A DNA stretch of 64,000 nucleotides from Sclerodactyla briareus. Taxonomy: Eukaryota; Echinodermata; Holothuroidea; Dendrochirotida; Sclerodactylidae. Below, one piece after another: positions 11,740-23,632 of the stretch. The number at the start of each line of letters is the position of its first letter. The stretch's first letter is position 1. A program made the position numbers and the translations under genes. The stretch lies in the NCBI GenBank assembly GCA_026419785.1, contig JAODTK010001577.1, positions 1 through 64,000 on the forward strand, given 5' to 3'. The notes under the pieces are model-generated. The model was not told the origin of the DNA. It ran no database searches and worked only from the letters and a program-made list of their open reading frames with translations.

Positions 11740-13790
11740 TCAGTTGCTGGGCACAGTACTTGAAGTCTCCCTTCTAACGGGCGGAGAGCGGAAGCCGGTT
11801 AGGATGGACACCACATAGGGGTAACTGCCCCCCTTCCGCGTTGGCAAGGGCGGTGGTTGGAGAACAGTCGGAATCGTTCCGGTTGGACCAGTTCCAATCC
11901 CAGGAACCTTTGTAGCCGGAGTCATCCCGTTGGTCACATTGCTGGCTGAGAACCGGAGTGTTTTGCTAGGAGGAAAACCAGGACATCCAGGACTTGGAGT
12001 CCAAACTCGGAGGTGCAGGAAGGTCGTAGGTCGTAGGGTCGAGGCTTCAACCGGGTGGTTTGGTTGATCGACCAAACTCTGAGAGGCCGCAACTGGTGTT
12101 CTCTTGGGGCAGTCCGATGTGTTAGCCGGAGCCTGGCTCTCTCTGGTTGGAAACTACCGTCGGATGAACCCGGGATCGGTGCGGGAGCTATCCTGTGCCA
12201 ACTGTGGGGGGGCCCTGACAATGCACCCCCCATCGATCTTATGTGCCCTTCCCCACCTGATGGGTAACAACCGCAGGCAGACTGCGACCGAGTCAGAGGA
12301 GAGCTAGCCTCCGGGGCATCCTCCAGGTCGCGCCCCAGGGAGTCCTGAAGATGACCTGGTGTCGCCGGGATCCCGCAACGGGCTGTGAGCCGACGCTGAA
12401 GCCCGTCGGACCCAAATCCTAGCTCGACCATGCCCGACCTAGAGCCTGCCCAGCGGCGGGGACGGGAGGGGGAGCGTGTGGTGATTGGAGTCAAACTGCT
12501 AGCTCGAACGTCTTGCGTGAACATCGCGCGGGAGCGCTAATGGCGTGGCTGGTGCTCGAAATCTGAACGAGGCGTCTTGCTTGAGGATCTGCTCCTGGAA
12601 CCGCCCTGGCGGCCGACCCTCCCATGATCCAGAGGAACCGTAGAGACACGAGCCGGACAATTCCCACGAGTCGGAGGGGCTCTCGGTTCACGGTTATGCT
12701 GGCTTCCCTTGGTCCCGGATTCGCAGTATTCGGGGAAGCTTGTTCCGGTTATCGGACCTTTGGGAAGCGGTAGGGTACGCCAACTGAGGGTTGTTCGACC
12801 CAGGCAGGACACGCGGCCGGTTGCGACTTCCCCGGCCGAATGCAGCAGGGAACCCACGGCTCTGGCAAGAGGAGGTGGCAGCCCACGATTGTCCGACTGC
12901 GGAGGGTGACTTTCTGACGTAGGATTGCGGCGGTTCTTAGTCCAAGAATCGGCGTCTTTCTGGGAGTAGTATCTCCCACTAGGAGATGGCAACTGAAGGT
13001 TCGACGAGATGGATGACTCCCGGTTCGCTGCGCTCGTAGCTGCCCAAGCTGTTACAGGATTGTTATGTCCAGCAAACTCGTTGGTTTCAATTGAACGCGG
13101 GGTCCGATGAGAACGGTCCAAAAGTAGGGATCTTGGTTTCCTCATCCGCTTTATCCAGCGCCGCCCAACACGGCTAGATCCAGACCTGGCCAACGTCCCG
13201 GGGTCACCCGGAGGCTGAGGCGTGTGTTGCCATATGGGCAGGCGCACCCGGGCACCCGTCCGTGCTCGAGACAGACCTGTTTGCGAAAAACCCCGGTTGA
13301 CCCCCATAGGTTATCGGACACCTCTGTCTTTCCATGGCTGGAATCGGCTCGTCGAGCCGAAAGCCCGTCCTTGTCTGGGTCGACCATAGCAACGATCCTG
13401 GTTTCCCCCCTCCCCCAAGATGTTGAAGCCGGAACCAATAGACGAGACAAGGGAGCCTTCCAAGCCCCACTCCCTCAGCGGCAGGTCTAACTTTGGCTGG
13501 ATCTACTGGGCAGTTCTCTCCAGCGAGGAAATTCCCAGGGTTCGCAAATAGCACACGGAGTCGTGGGTGCACATTTGCCCAATACCTCGGGCAGAGTTCG
13601 TGAAAGTCCAGGTTAGAGTCGGACGGTTACTTTGACACAAACAGTCCGACAAAAACAATCAACTCACCTGAAAGGAACATCCCAAGTAATTATAACTATT
13701 TTCCTCTTGCGGTTCGCGGCACGTCGACAACGGAGGGCCAGAGCTCAGGAAAAACGGGAATGAAGGAGCCTCCATCCCAGTCTATCCTAA
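11740..13790. other. GC-rich island with overlapping open frames on both strands
   Basis: About 2 kb is clearly richer in G and C than its surroundings. Long frames tile the minus strand (13572-13204, 13307-12537, 12524-11934, 12075-11740), but their products are rich in Pro, Arg and Ser and match no domain I know. The plus strand is also open in places, for example 12104-12307, with a single CANC pair that is not a full zinc knuckle. Low stop density in GC-rich DNA explains much of this. It could be the GC-rich ORF of a LINE or other element, or a frameshifted host exon. I cannot choose the strand. Confidence 0.35.
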
Positions 13791-14340
13791 ATGAAAAACG
13801 AGCCAAAAGAGAATAACACCATCAAAAGGGCGAGTGCTATAACGAACGAGAGCAAAAGGCTTAAAGCCAAGGGCCTAAGAGGGACTGTGTACCTGCAACG
13901 CAAAGATCCCAGTACCCACAGGTCTGTAGGCAAAGCCTGGCTAGGTCTGTTCACTAGGCAAGAAAAGCATAACCATGTTTGAAAACAAAAGCAGGGCTGC
14001 GGGCACCCTGGGAAAGAAGGGTTCGAATGACATCTTCTTCGAGGAAGGAAAAACGCTTATCTTCAAAAGTTACCGTCAAAGGAGCACGCCAAATCTTCCA
14101 GAAATTAGGTGGAAATGTTAAAATGGAGGGATTTCGAAAGATCAAAATCCCGACGCCGATTTGAGCAATGCTTACATCTGGCGAGGGGAATATAAATGAA
14201 GGCGGCCCGAGTTTCCAGTGGCAACTTTTGTTTTCGCCCTGGTTAGGAGGTGAGGGAATATGACACAGGATGTGGTGTGTGTACAGGAAGACGGACCCTG
14301 CAGTTGAATTTATGGTCTTGGTAGAGAACTCCAAAATCAT
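13791..14340 (+). other. Possible degraded ORF1-like coding stretch
   Basis: Two plus-strand frames (13791-13982 and 13979-14164) and the region after them are Lys/Arg-rich and follow the GC-rich island directly. The second contains VTVKGARQIFQKLGG, which looks like real protein but matches no family I can state. A retrotransposon ORF1 is one possibility. A minus-strand frame overlaps the whole stretch, so the strand is not certain. Confidence 0.2.
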
Positions 14341-14349
14341 TTTGCATAG

Positions 14350-15240
14350 TTCCGATACAGAGGTGTAATTCCAGTTGGTACTTCATAATCATGGATGGAA
14401 AATACGTACATATCTACCTTTAATTATTTCAGTTATGTATTAGGTAGTCTATGCGGTTGTTATATATGCGGTTAATTTTATATTATTAAAAAGAGGTTGG
14501 GATTGTTCTCCTCTTGATAATGACGGCCATTTTTTTCTCCAACTGTAATGCCGTATCCAGTTTGCATGACATAATATAATTGAAAAACGCATGCCCTCCT
14601 CACGGTTTAGATCCTCCTTAAAAATAAGTTAAGCTACGTAGAATATGCCAAAATTGAAAATGATTTAAAAAATAGGATCAGCTAAAATATGGAAAATCGT
14701 TTATTCTTGCGGATACCATTACGATTGACAGTTTACCGTAATAATAAGATGTACGATACGTCGGGAAACCGAATCCGCTGTATACTTTTTAACAAGTATT
14801 TTCCTAATTGCTAAACAATACTTCTTTATGCCGGAACTAATCTCCGATGACCAGAGACATCCTTCACTTCCAACGTTTTTCTTCAAATGGATTTTCTTAA
14901 GGGGGGGGGGGGGTGGGTTAGAAAAACTTGGGGAAAAATGCCCAGTGTGATTAAGGACTATGACCGTGGTTGTTTGTTGGCTTTCTACTACTGTGGACTG
15001 GGAGATGGGAAAATTTTCGCACTTGCCCAATCCCCCTTTCCCCGTTTTTAAGAACACTTTTGGGGGGGGGGGGGCACCCCTCCCCCCCTCCCTGTATCGG
15101 CACCATGCACGCGTCTAGTCGGATCACAGGGCAGATTACGAAATGAAACTGAAGCTGCATAGGTGGGTTTCAGGGACCGAGTTCGTGATGAGGGGGTTTA
15201 CAGTGATGTTTTTGATGGTAGGATTGTCGGCTACCTATAA
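14350..15240. other. Anonymous DNA with two G-rich runs
   Basis: No gene recognised. Runs of 11-12 G occur at about 14900 and 15061; the second is followed at once by C-rich sequence (CACCCCTCCCCCC), giving a small G/C hairpin. Confidence 0.5.
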
Positions 15241-15244
15241 CACT

Positions 15245-15475
15245 AATTTAGCCTAACGTTACAACACCAGCCATGACCTATGGCTAGACTATCGCATTAA
15301 GCAATGCATGGCCAACGATTTGCACAGCGACTGAAGAAAATTCAGAGAATGACCTGTAAAGTCGATATATTTCATTACAAAAATTTAATTCCAGCTCGTG
15401 GTTGCAATACGTCTGGTGCAAGTTCTTCAGTAGTAAAAATGGAAAACGGGCAAATGTATAAAATATTATCTTAAA
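15245..15475 (+). mobile_element. C-terminal fragment of a non-LTR retrotransposon
   Basis: The motif PAMTYG (15267-15284) is followed in shifting frames by a QR(L)KKIQRMT-like stretch and by a KWKTGK stretch near 15440. This order resembles the conserved C-terminal region of L1/RTE-type polyproteins (MTYG..E.W.L..., then an R.QR.MER-like block, then KWRWAGH). Short, broken and without the RT catalytic core. Confidence 0.5.
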
Positions 15476-15864
15476 TCACCCATGTACAGGATTTGGTTGG
15501 ACGCGACTGACACTGCCTTAAGCACATGCGTATATACCAGGTATACTCTAATTTACGGATTGGTTAATCCCATTTTCGGAGTGGAGTTTCTGTTGTCGTT
15601 GGGTGAACGGTAATTGCGCTTCATTGCGGCAGTTACGTTACCCGCTTAGCTAATAAAGGAGAGGAAACCCGACTAGGGTATTCCAATTGAACTTGAGTTC
15701 AAGCACCGGGGTTGGAAGTTATTATCAAAACGGCTTCTTACGATAAATGTTTAAAAAAGGTTTATTTACGACGCCGAAACTAACTCAAAACACCAGGGAT
15801 TCATCACTACGTTAAAAAGGGTAGATTGGTTTCATTAATGGATTATCGCAGAAAACTAAGATTA

Positions 15865-16235
15865 CCATATGAGTAAACACGGGGTGGAGAGACGCATACA
15901 ATTTTGTTTACAGTTCATCTATCGATCATCTATCTATCTATTTATATATCCTATCTATCTATATATTATCTATATATCTATTATATATCTATCTATCATT
16001 ATCTATCATCTATCTATCTATTATATATCTATCTATCAGTTTAATAAAGCGAAGTTACCCTAAGATGAGTAGTGTAAACACGGGGTGAGAGTGTGACACA
16101 TTAATTTTTTTGACTCCACTATATCTATCTGTCTATCTAGCTCTATCTATCCTATTATCTATCTATCTAATGATCTATCTATCTATCTATCTATCTATTA
16201 TCTCTATCTATCTATTATCTATCTATCAGTCTAAT
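15865..16235. repeat. Two tandem (ATCT)n units with shared flanks
   Basis: Two ATCT arrays (15914-16047 and 16118-16232) are each preceded by AAACACGGGGTG(G)AGAG and followed by ATCAGT(T/C)TAAT. The block of flank plus microsatellite has therefore been duplicated in tandem with a period of about 190 bp. Open frames across it are repeat artefacts. Confidence 0.85.
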
Positions 16236-16741
16236 TGTTCCCCCACGCACAGGTACTCTTCCACAATGAAGGAAAAGTTGTCATTATCAGAGAAACTACA
16301 AAAGACACAGTCAAATGAATTGTAAACACCAATTTTACAATCTCTGTGTGAAAGCACTTCTTGATGAAGTTTGAATTTGAAGTATATGTTCACCATGATG
16401 TGTACATGCCCGTTCGTAGTGAGTTATAAGTTCGGAAAAAATATTATATCTTGTAAAATCTTAAATTTCGTGAGTACATTTCTAGTAATCAAGTTAGTCC
16501 AACATATTCGTGCGGAGAATCAGTTCAAACTTGCGCTACCTGTGCTCCGATGAGAGTTCGTGAACGATAGTTGTTTTTCTATGAGCCTATTTGGTTTTTT
16601 TAATAGGGAAGTTGAAATTGTTGGTTGTTTGTGTAGGTAACTTTACTCATCTGTAATCGGTTCCTGGTTTTAATTGCGAAACGAAAACGAAGGCTACCTC
16701 CAGGCTCCATTCATAAATTCCCTAATTAACATATTGTACTT

Positions 16742-16990
16742 TTGTCGCGTTGGCTTCACAGCCACAGCCGCGTACTGGGACTCATGAGCAACAAGTGCCT
16801 GCGTGTGCTTCTTCAATCCAACCCCATAACGAAATCCCCATTTTTACTCCTTGACGATGAGTCCAGGAATGACTGGACCGATCTGGTTGAAGTTTTAAAG
16901 ATGGATTTTTGTTCCTCGCGTCCAGCGAACAAGCGACGCCGAATTTTGCATGACGTCACGAAAAAATATAGTAACGTGCAGCACAACTAG
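16742..16990 (+). CDS. Unrecognised open frame, possible exon or element relic
   Basis: An 82-codon frame whose second half (PFLLLDDESRNDWTDLVEV, then a basic NKRRR patch) has a more protein-like composition than most frames in the window. No signal peptide, membrane segment or known motif is visible. The start assigned here is not supported by context. It could be a short exon, part of a DNA-transposon gene or chance. Confidence 0.2.
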   Translation: MSRWLHSHSRVLGLMSNKCLRVLLQSNPITKSPFLLLDDESRNDWTDLVEVLKMDFCSSRPANKRRRILHDVTKKYSNVQHN

Positions 16991-17099
16991 GTATTATATA
17001 AAATTATTATATTAAATTTTTATTTGAGGGAAAAATGAGTGAATGAAATTAACCATTGGTTGTCAATTTATCTAAATGCTAGGTAAGTATATGTTTACA

Positions 17100-17770
17100 A
17101 GATTTATTTTATGACGAAATCCATCTCTAATATACGGCTCTCGTATGGGGAGTACAATACCTCTATTGTTCTTGGGTGGACCGGGGGTCAGGTGGGGAAA
17201 AAATGAAAATTGAGAAAAAACTGATAATTCGGCCAATTTGGCTGTGTCCGCTTGATACCGCGGACTCCACTAGGTGGATAAAAACTCACAGTTTGTATAA
17301 GGGTTCCCATGATGAGCACAGGACGTTCTATTGAATTGGGATCAGGTCAGAGGTAATCTGAGGTAACGAGAGGTACAAAGTCGGAAAATTTGTAACAAGT
17401 TAAGTCCGACTGCCTGGTCTGAGGGTGAATTCGGTATGTAACATTCTTATGGGGAGTACAGAACCCCTCCTTATTGGTGTAGAAAGGGTGTCAGTTCTGA
17501 GGAAAACATAGGGGACAAGTGTGAAAATGACTTCAGTCGATTTTAGCTTGTTAACAATGATAACTCGACCTCACCTGGATGGATGAAGCTCAACATGTAG
17601 TAGTGGGAGCGGTAGACAGTATCCTTTTGGTGGGTCAATGGTTCATATTACTCAAGAGAATCAAAGGCTAAACATCTGTTTACTTGATACGTCCAGAAGT
17701 CTAAGTGCCTGGTCCGATCAGTTGAAAATTCGGAACTCCCTGATGGATGAAAGTTAAAAACGTGTTGTGT
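17100..17770. repeat. Diverged tandem repeat, about 310-bp period
   Basis: The blocks at about 17130-17435 and 17440-17760 align in order. Both start with TATGGGGAGTACA(A/G)(T/A)ACC and carry a (G)GGGTCAG.T..GG(G)GAAAA stretch and GGATGGAT/GGTGGATAAA. Both end near a TGCCTGGTC segment. Conservation is patchy. No coding potential. Confidence 0.6.
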
Positions 17771-17999
17771 AATTCGCCATAACGAATATTAATGAGTCCT
17801 ACTATTGTAAATTTTGTAAGCATGTGAAGTTGACAATTGCTTAGATTGATCAAGTCAAAGATCAGTCAAGGAATCACGAAGCCTTTTTGGCTTTCCCTGG
17901 TTATTTTTGTATTGTACAGACAGGTAACGCATACATGATGCAGATTTTACATTGTACAGCGAACAATTATGATATTCATTCCATTATTGTAGTCCAGAC

Positions 18000-18270
18000 G
18001 TGGGAGTGAGCCGATCTCGACAAAATACCTCACTCGTATGGCGAATCAGTCCGACCGGAATTTGCCTCGAACAAATATTGCTGTTACATGGTCGAATTGA
18101 ACGCCATAGACCTTCAGCAAACTTGGGCAACCCGAAACGGGGCCAAGATATTTGTGTTGCCAGGTCGCCTGATAAAGGGAACGCTAGCGTCTATACATAG
18201 GAGACCCGGTATACGAGAGAGGCGAAATGAGAAATATGTAATACGAAGACCCATTGTTATTACAAAATGA
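18000..18270 (+). other. Open frames of unknown meaning
   Basis: Two plus-strand frames overlap (18000-18200 and 18088-18270). The second has a fairly protein-like composition (LQQTWATRNGAKIFVLPGRL) but no recognisable domain and no clear splice sites. May be the end of an element whose repeats lie just upstream. Confidence 0.15.
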
Positions 18271-18352
18271 ATATTACAGAAGCAGAGAGACAAACAATGT
18301 ACAAGATTTCTCTGAGGGCGTAAACTGGGTTTGAAGCGCGTTTCCATGCAAC

Positions 18353-18385
18353 GCGGGCGGGCGGGCGGGCGGGCGGGTGGGCGTT
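18353..18385. repeat. (GGGC)n microsatellite
   Basis: Seven to eight GGGC units directly after the word CATGCAACGCGG. The same word occurs at 18963-18975 just after a complementary (CCCG)n run. Confidence 0.9.
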
Positions 18386-18796
18386 TTCTCGAATCGGTCA
18401 AGTAGCGATTTTTTCCCGCACGCCGCGGGTCCGGTCGCGTATTTCGCAACCAATTCCCGGGGATTGCCTTGCATCTTACCCGGATTTGAAGCGGGGATAA
18501 TGGAGAGTAGATGACAATTTTAGGTTAAATAATGTCCAAACCAACATTTCATAACTGTTTCAACACTAGGGATGAGACTTTATACAGATTTTGTCTATAT
18601 TCAACGGCCAGGCGGGACACCTATTTGAACACATTTTACATGTTTATTAAACGATGATATGTCAAGTATTTGCTAATTAAATCTCCAAACATGGCAATTG
18701 TAAAATTTATGGTGGGCCGTAAGCGTTGACATTCAGAACAATGGTTTCAGAAATAACACGGTGTTTAGGTTTAAACACTAGTATGGTCCGGTTGTT

Positions 18797-18903
18797 TGAT
18801 TAAATAATAAAGATAATAAATAATAATACTAATAATAATAATAATAAGAATAATAATAATTAATAAGTAATAATATATAATAAAATAACAATAATAATAA
18901 TAG
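18797..18903. repeat. (AAT)n microsatellite
   Basis: Interrupted AAT/ATA trinucleotide array with almost no G or C, between the two GC-repeat tracts at 18.35 kb and 18.94 kb. Confidence 0.9.
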
Positions 18904-19560
18904 TAGGCCCTACATCGGTTCTATTAGTTGACCGAGCGAACGACTCGCCCGCCCGCCCGCGGCATGCAACGCGGCTTAAGGAGCAGGCTTCGGGAGGGCG
19001 TGCTCCACACATTCGCTTGACTTTAGACTTAGTGTTTGCTGTGCCTTAGTGTGTGTGATACAGCAATATAACCTGCAATAGTGTCAATATGGTGTGTCTT
19101 GCCACTAATGTAAAGGTTAAGTAGAACGGACGTGTTATTAAAGTCCTTACGACAAACAGGGGATATAACAGGCTTGAGAGAATACCGAGGATAAAGGTGG
19201 ATGGAACAGCACGATATCGGGTAGTGGCCCCTAAAGTTGATCACCACTTTGCAAATATGCTTATATGATACTATATGCTATTTAATTACTCCATTTATTT
19301 CTTCGCTCGGTATATGTTATTTTCTCATCCAAAGTAACTGGCGTCGTATAGAAAGACTAAATCGTGAAAAGCACTGGATTCTGTGATTGACATGAGTCCA
19401 AACATTTTGTATGCGAGTCGTGAGGTCCAGCACCCATTTGTTTCTTGAAGTTCATAACATAATGACAAAACAAATGCATGCTGAACCCAAAGGTTCTTGG
19501 ATCCATTATGGTCGGGTCAGAAAGTCATTAATATGGATCTAATCTGTTGAAAAGTTAGGA

Positions 19561-20130
19561 GGTGGCTTTGTCCGAGAGTGCAAAGTAGTGCATTCACCGA
19601 GGTCATTATTCGGAAGTACTTATCACAGATCATTCGAATCGCAGCCATGTGCTCACAAATTTTCAGATTTTGACCTTCTTAACCTCCCTGTCTGTATTCC
19701 ACCAAAATTATACGCAAAACAGGTGAGCTACTATAATGGGTAGCCTACTAATCGGGCTCAGGTCGGAATGTGTCGAATTTGATCATCAACAAATAGAAAC
19801 ATGCAGTGTCCAAGTATGGATTGCTGACCAATGGATCAGGCATCTATACTTGAACGATGATAGTTCTATCGTTATGCACTATCCCCCTCCAAGTCAACTC
19901 TGATACATTCCGACCTGGGGACCATTGGGTAACCACTATAGGGAGTTAGGAGGCTAAGATTTGTATATGTCATTTCAACCTGTAGTGCATATTGAGAGAA
20001 TATAGACAGACGGGCGGGGAAGTCTGGAATCCGTAAGTGTTGGGCAGCTCATGCACCACGGATTCGAATCGTGGCCATCTTTGCTTTAACGGTGCAGGCG
20101 CCCTGCCACTTGGGCATGAAGCCAAATGGT
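19561..20130. mobile_element. Two tRNA-headed SINE copies in inverted orientation
   Basis: The plus strand at 19561-19790 starts with a tRNA-like head: an A-box-like GTCCGAGAGTGCAAAG stretch and a B-box-like CATTCGAATCG near 19633. The reverse complement of 19890-20130 starts the same way, with TGCCCAAGTGGCAGGGCGCC (A box) and GATTCGAATCC (B box). The two arms then share body sequence, including CTCAGGTCGGAATGT(G/A)TC (about 19759 in one copy and 19900-19925 in the other). They are therefore tail to tail with about 100 bp between them. Pol III promoter boxes are known for tRNA-derived SINEs; activity is not shown here. Confidence 0.6.
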
Positions 20131-20289
20131 GATCTCGATCCGAGGATATATACCTTTCAGCGTGTGATCTGCAATCTATCTTGACAATAAACTAGCAATT
20201 CGGCCCAAAGTCCGGATGTTATCAAATTTGACCTACGTGCTGTTTGTTGATATACTCTTTCCTAGTCTTCCAAAACACAAGGTTTCCTC

Positions 20290-21280
20290 AATGTGAGCGT
20301 GTCTTGCTCAAAATTGAAAAGTTTTTTGGCAGTCCGTGACTCCCTTAATTGTGAACGTGTTTCATCAATGGGCGCTCGTCTCCTTGGCCAAAGGTCACTA
20401 GTGGTGTACCCTCAAGATCGTTTCTTGAGCCATTACTTTCTCTGCTGCCGTCTTGACGATCTTGAAGACTCAGGGCCACTTCACAGTTAGAACGTTTTGC
20501 GGACGATACCAACTTGTATCGGGAGTTTGCTTCAAACGAAAGGTTGACTCTTGCCCAAAGGGATTTGATGAAACCTCAAAATGCGTTCTTTCGATTGGGC
20601 GAATTGTATCTAATGTGATAAGTGCGAAGGTTGCATGTAGGGTTCCACAATCGCACCTCGCTGCCTTTAAGTTGAATGAGCAAAATTCTCAGGTGAATCA
20701 GAAAGAGGGATCGCGGAGTTCATTTGATTTCTTCTTGGAAAACCTCTAAGCGGAGTGCTGAAGCTGCGAGAAAAGGACAATTGACATAGTGGCTCAATTA
20801 GACGGCACTTCAGTTACCTTGATGAAGATATTGTGGTCAGGCTTTTAAACAAATGGTGTGATTCAGATAGAGTATTCTGTCCAAGTATGAGAAGAGGTAA
20901 TTTGGAAATGTTTATCGGATTCTATCAGAATGATTCACGTCTTAGAGGATTTATCTACGAGAAGATTAAGGAGTCTCGGGTGAATCAGTCTAACTTGATG
21001 GTGCTGAGACGAATTCGAGCCCCGAGACCTTTGATTCAAATCTTTGATTCAGATTTTCGATACTTTTCATGGACTCGAGGGTTTTTCCTTTCCATATTTC
21101 TTTGGAGTTTCCAAAATTACTACCAATAGGGGTCACTGCTTCAAGCTTCGTGGCAAACGCGTAGATGGTCGTTCGTGAATGTATTTCTCGTGGAGGTTGT
21201 TAAGAAGGGATAGCTCGCGGAAAGATTTGTATGTTTAAGAGTGTGACTGCATTAAAAAGAGATTGATTTACTTTCCAATA
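20290..21280 (+). mobile_element. Degraded non-LTR retrotransposon (CR1/L2-like), RT and C-terminal part
   Basis: The catalytic block reads RFADDTNLYREF at about 20493-20528, followed by ASNERLTLAQRDL in the same frame. After frameshifts, segments resembling N(V).KCEV.HVG (about 20605-20640), an HLEYSVQVW-like region (about 20860-20890), LRGLSTRRLRSLG-like sequence (20940-20985) and a final SV..K.RLD-like stretch near 21230 appear in the order expected after the RT domain. The FADD catalytic pair is intact, but the frame breaks many times, so no product can be made. The 5' part is not visible. Confidence 0.75.
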
Positions 21281-23630
21281 ATTGTGGGCGAATTCTTTAG
21301 GCATTGGTGTTTGTATTATTATTCTATGGTTGTTGTGGGTGGCTTCGGGAGTAGTTCATTGAGTTCCCATAGCGAGCCCTATATGAATCCTAACTGCAAA
21401 TCTAGTAAGCATGTGAAGTCGACCGGCTAACTGATCCTACATTACATTATTAGTCTATTCAGATTCCTATTTAGTATTGGCAGATTGGAGTATTCCAAAC
21501 TGTGGGAACTACTTGATACCAGAGAGCTCCTATTTCATCCCGGTGCTCTATATCTATTACGATGACAGTTCTTCTCCTCGTATCAGGCTTTGTAATACTT
21601 TTCCGTTAGGGTTTTTAGATTGTCGCTCTCTAGCTAATCAAGTTATGGATAGTTGTGCCAGTATATTCACAAATCCATGGTTACCGGGAGTGTGAGGTTA
21701 GAAAACGTCATATTGACTCTTACGGTTAGTCTACATTGTTGTCCAACGAGTGAGGTCGGTGTGTGTGTACTGCTCCGTGGGGGACTTGCGGCCCGCCGTC
21801 AGCCCAGGGAGAGTTTGAGCGATATATAATCTTGAAAAATGGGGATGATGTTCTCACCGATGTTTGGTAACTATTACGTACTGTTGTTATGTACATTGTG
21901 CCCTCCAAAGCGACAGCCAAGTTGATGATGTTGTCAATTGCCACCACTCTTGTGCATGCTACTGTGTTGGCTGTTTATCACACGAGCCTCTAAGCAGAGG
22001 TGGAAACAAGTGCTAGGTTAGAGTCGAGCCGATCTAGAGTGAAGCGTAGCCTAATAGCCTAGCTGACGCTACTGTATTAATTCGCTCAAGGATGTGAATG
22101 TCGTGTATACTCGATTGTTGGTAGTTACGAGTAAAAGATGTCGCTGCTCAGAGGCATAAGAAACTGTTCTCCGTTGCTGCCTGATGTAGATTTAGCCCGA
22201 TGCCATGCAAATCTAACTTGTCAGCGCCGAGAGATGGATCCTAGGCTAGTTAATTAGCCATACTTATCCCTGTGATTACCGGTATGTGCTATGCTTGTTG
22301 TCGATTGATATATTGGGGTGATGTTGTAATTGATGATGCTAGTGTATTCCATGCGCCCATCTGTATTCATGTATACTGAAGCTGTTCATGTTGCGTTGTA
22401 GATCATTAGTCTACCGTAGTCTATAGTGCACCTGCGGTAGCAGCGATGGGAACTACGTATGCTTGGACAGGTGTCATGCGAATCAGAATTTCATTAGACT
22501 GATGGTTGAAGCTGAATTGGGCTCAGTTTATAGTTGCATCCTAGCAAAGTTTTTCCGATAGATGGCTTGAGGTGTGCTATCGAGGGGTTTTTGTATTATT
22601 TAGGTTTCGCTTCATTGTGTGGTTCAAAGTAAGGAGGGAGTGCGAGCATTTAGCAGTTCAACATTTGAACAAATCTTTTTTTTAGAGGATCGAAACCTAC
22701 GGTAAAATTCATAGGTGTCAAGATAAGGTATTAAAGTATAGATACCGTTTGCGCTCTAATTTCGATTTTCCAGAAATGTGACGACGGGCGCACAAATATA
22801 GGCATGCTTAGAAACGGTGGATCTTCATCTTTGATGGAGAGAATGGTTGTGTCTATTCGTGATACAATCATCAAGTTCATATATTTAGAAAACCAATATA
22901 TGCGCTTACTTGAAGTAACATCAGGTGAGGATAGATATTTTGCTGAAACTTCGGGTAATTGTGGCTGCTTCGTGAATTGCCCCAGCAAACGAAGCAGCGG
23001 TTTATAGTTTGTGCTATTCTCAGAAACGATGTTAGAAGGTCCGTGGCAAAAGGTGTGTAAAACGTTCCACCAACAACCAAGTAATCATTGTGAGACGTTA
23101 TATAATATTGTTCTAAAACAGTTATTAAAGATGTTCTAAACTAACAATGCTGGTCAGTCAATCGAATACAGCAGTGTACCCTGGCTAGAAGTAAAAGTAT
23201 TAAATTAAAGTATATTTATATAGTAATCACGTCAAAAAAAAAAAAAAAAAAAAAAAAATACTAGGAATATGCTATGGTTCACCGGTATCAAGCTGTGGTT
23301 GACAATTACACAGTACTGTGTGCAGCAGGAAAACATAACATTGCCCTGCCAATTTAATACAACGCAGACTTAATGTGTTATTAAACAGAGCTGTCGTGAA
23401 TTTTTTCGTCGTGATTTTCTACGCAAGTAGAGCCATTCGCTTTAGAGTGCATCATGTGTCTGTTAATGTTATGGAATCTTTTCGAGTTTTCTCATAGTTC
23501 CTTTAATTTTTATGCACGCGTCGGTGGCTAGTCTTCCCGTTTTTTAAACGTGATGCCTCTGAAATATCTGGGTTCTGGATATCAAATTTGTTTAACCAAT
23601 TTAGGCTGTATATGATTCCCAGGCAATGAA
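21280..23630. other. Anonymous DNA, no gene recognised
   Basis: No exon or element is supported. The segment 21340-21430 resembles 17760-17850 (both end in AAGCATGTGAAGT(T/C)GAC), so part of it is a dispersed repeat. A run of 25 A lies at 23234-23258. Near 23571 the 13-mer GGGTTCTGGATAT, also found in the Polinton terminal repeat, occurs outside the element. Confidence 0.5.
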
Positions 23631-23632
23631 TG

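Noticed and set aside
12537-13307. Longest open frame in the window (256 codons, minus) as a host gene
   Set aside because: It lies in GC-rich DNA where stops are rare, other strands and frames are open too, and the product is Pro/Arg/Ser-rich without a domain. Kept only as part of the GC-rich island.
19561-19660. Functional tRNA gene
   Set aside because: B-box-like and A-box-like words are present, but the arms do not fold into a full cloverleaf and the sequence continues into a repeated body, so a SINE head is more likely.
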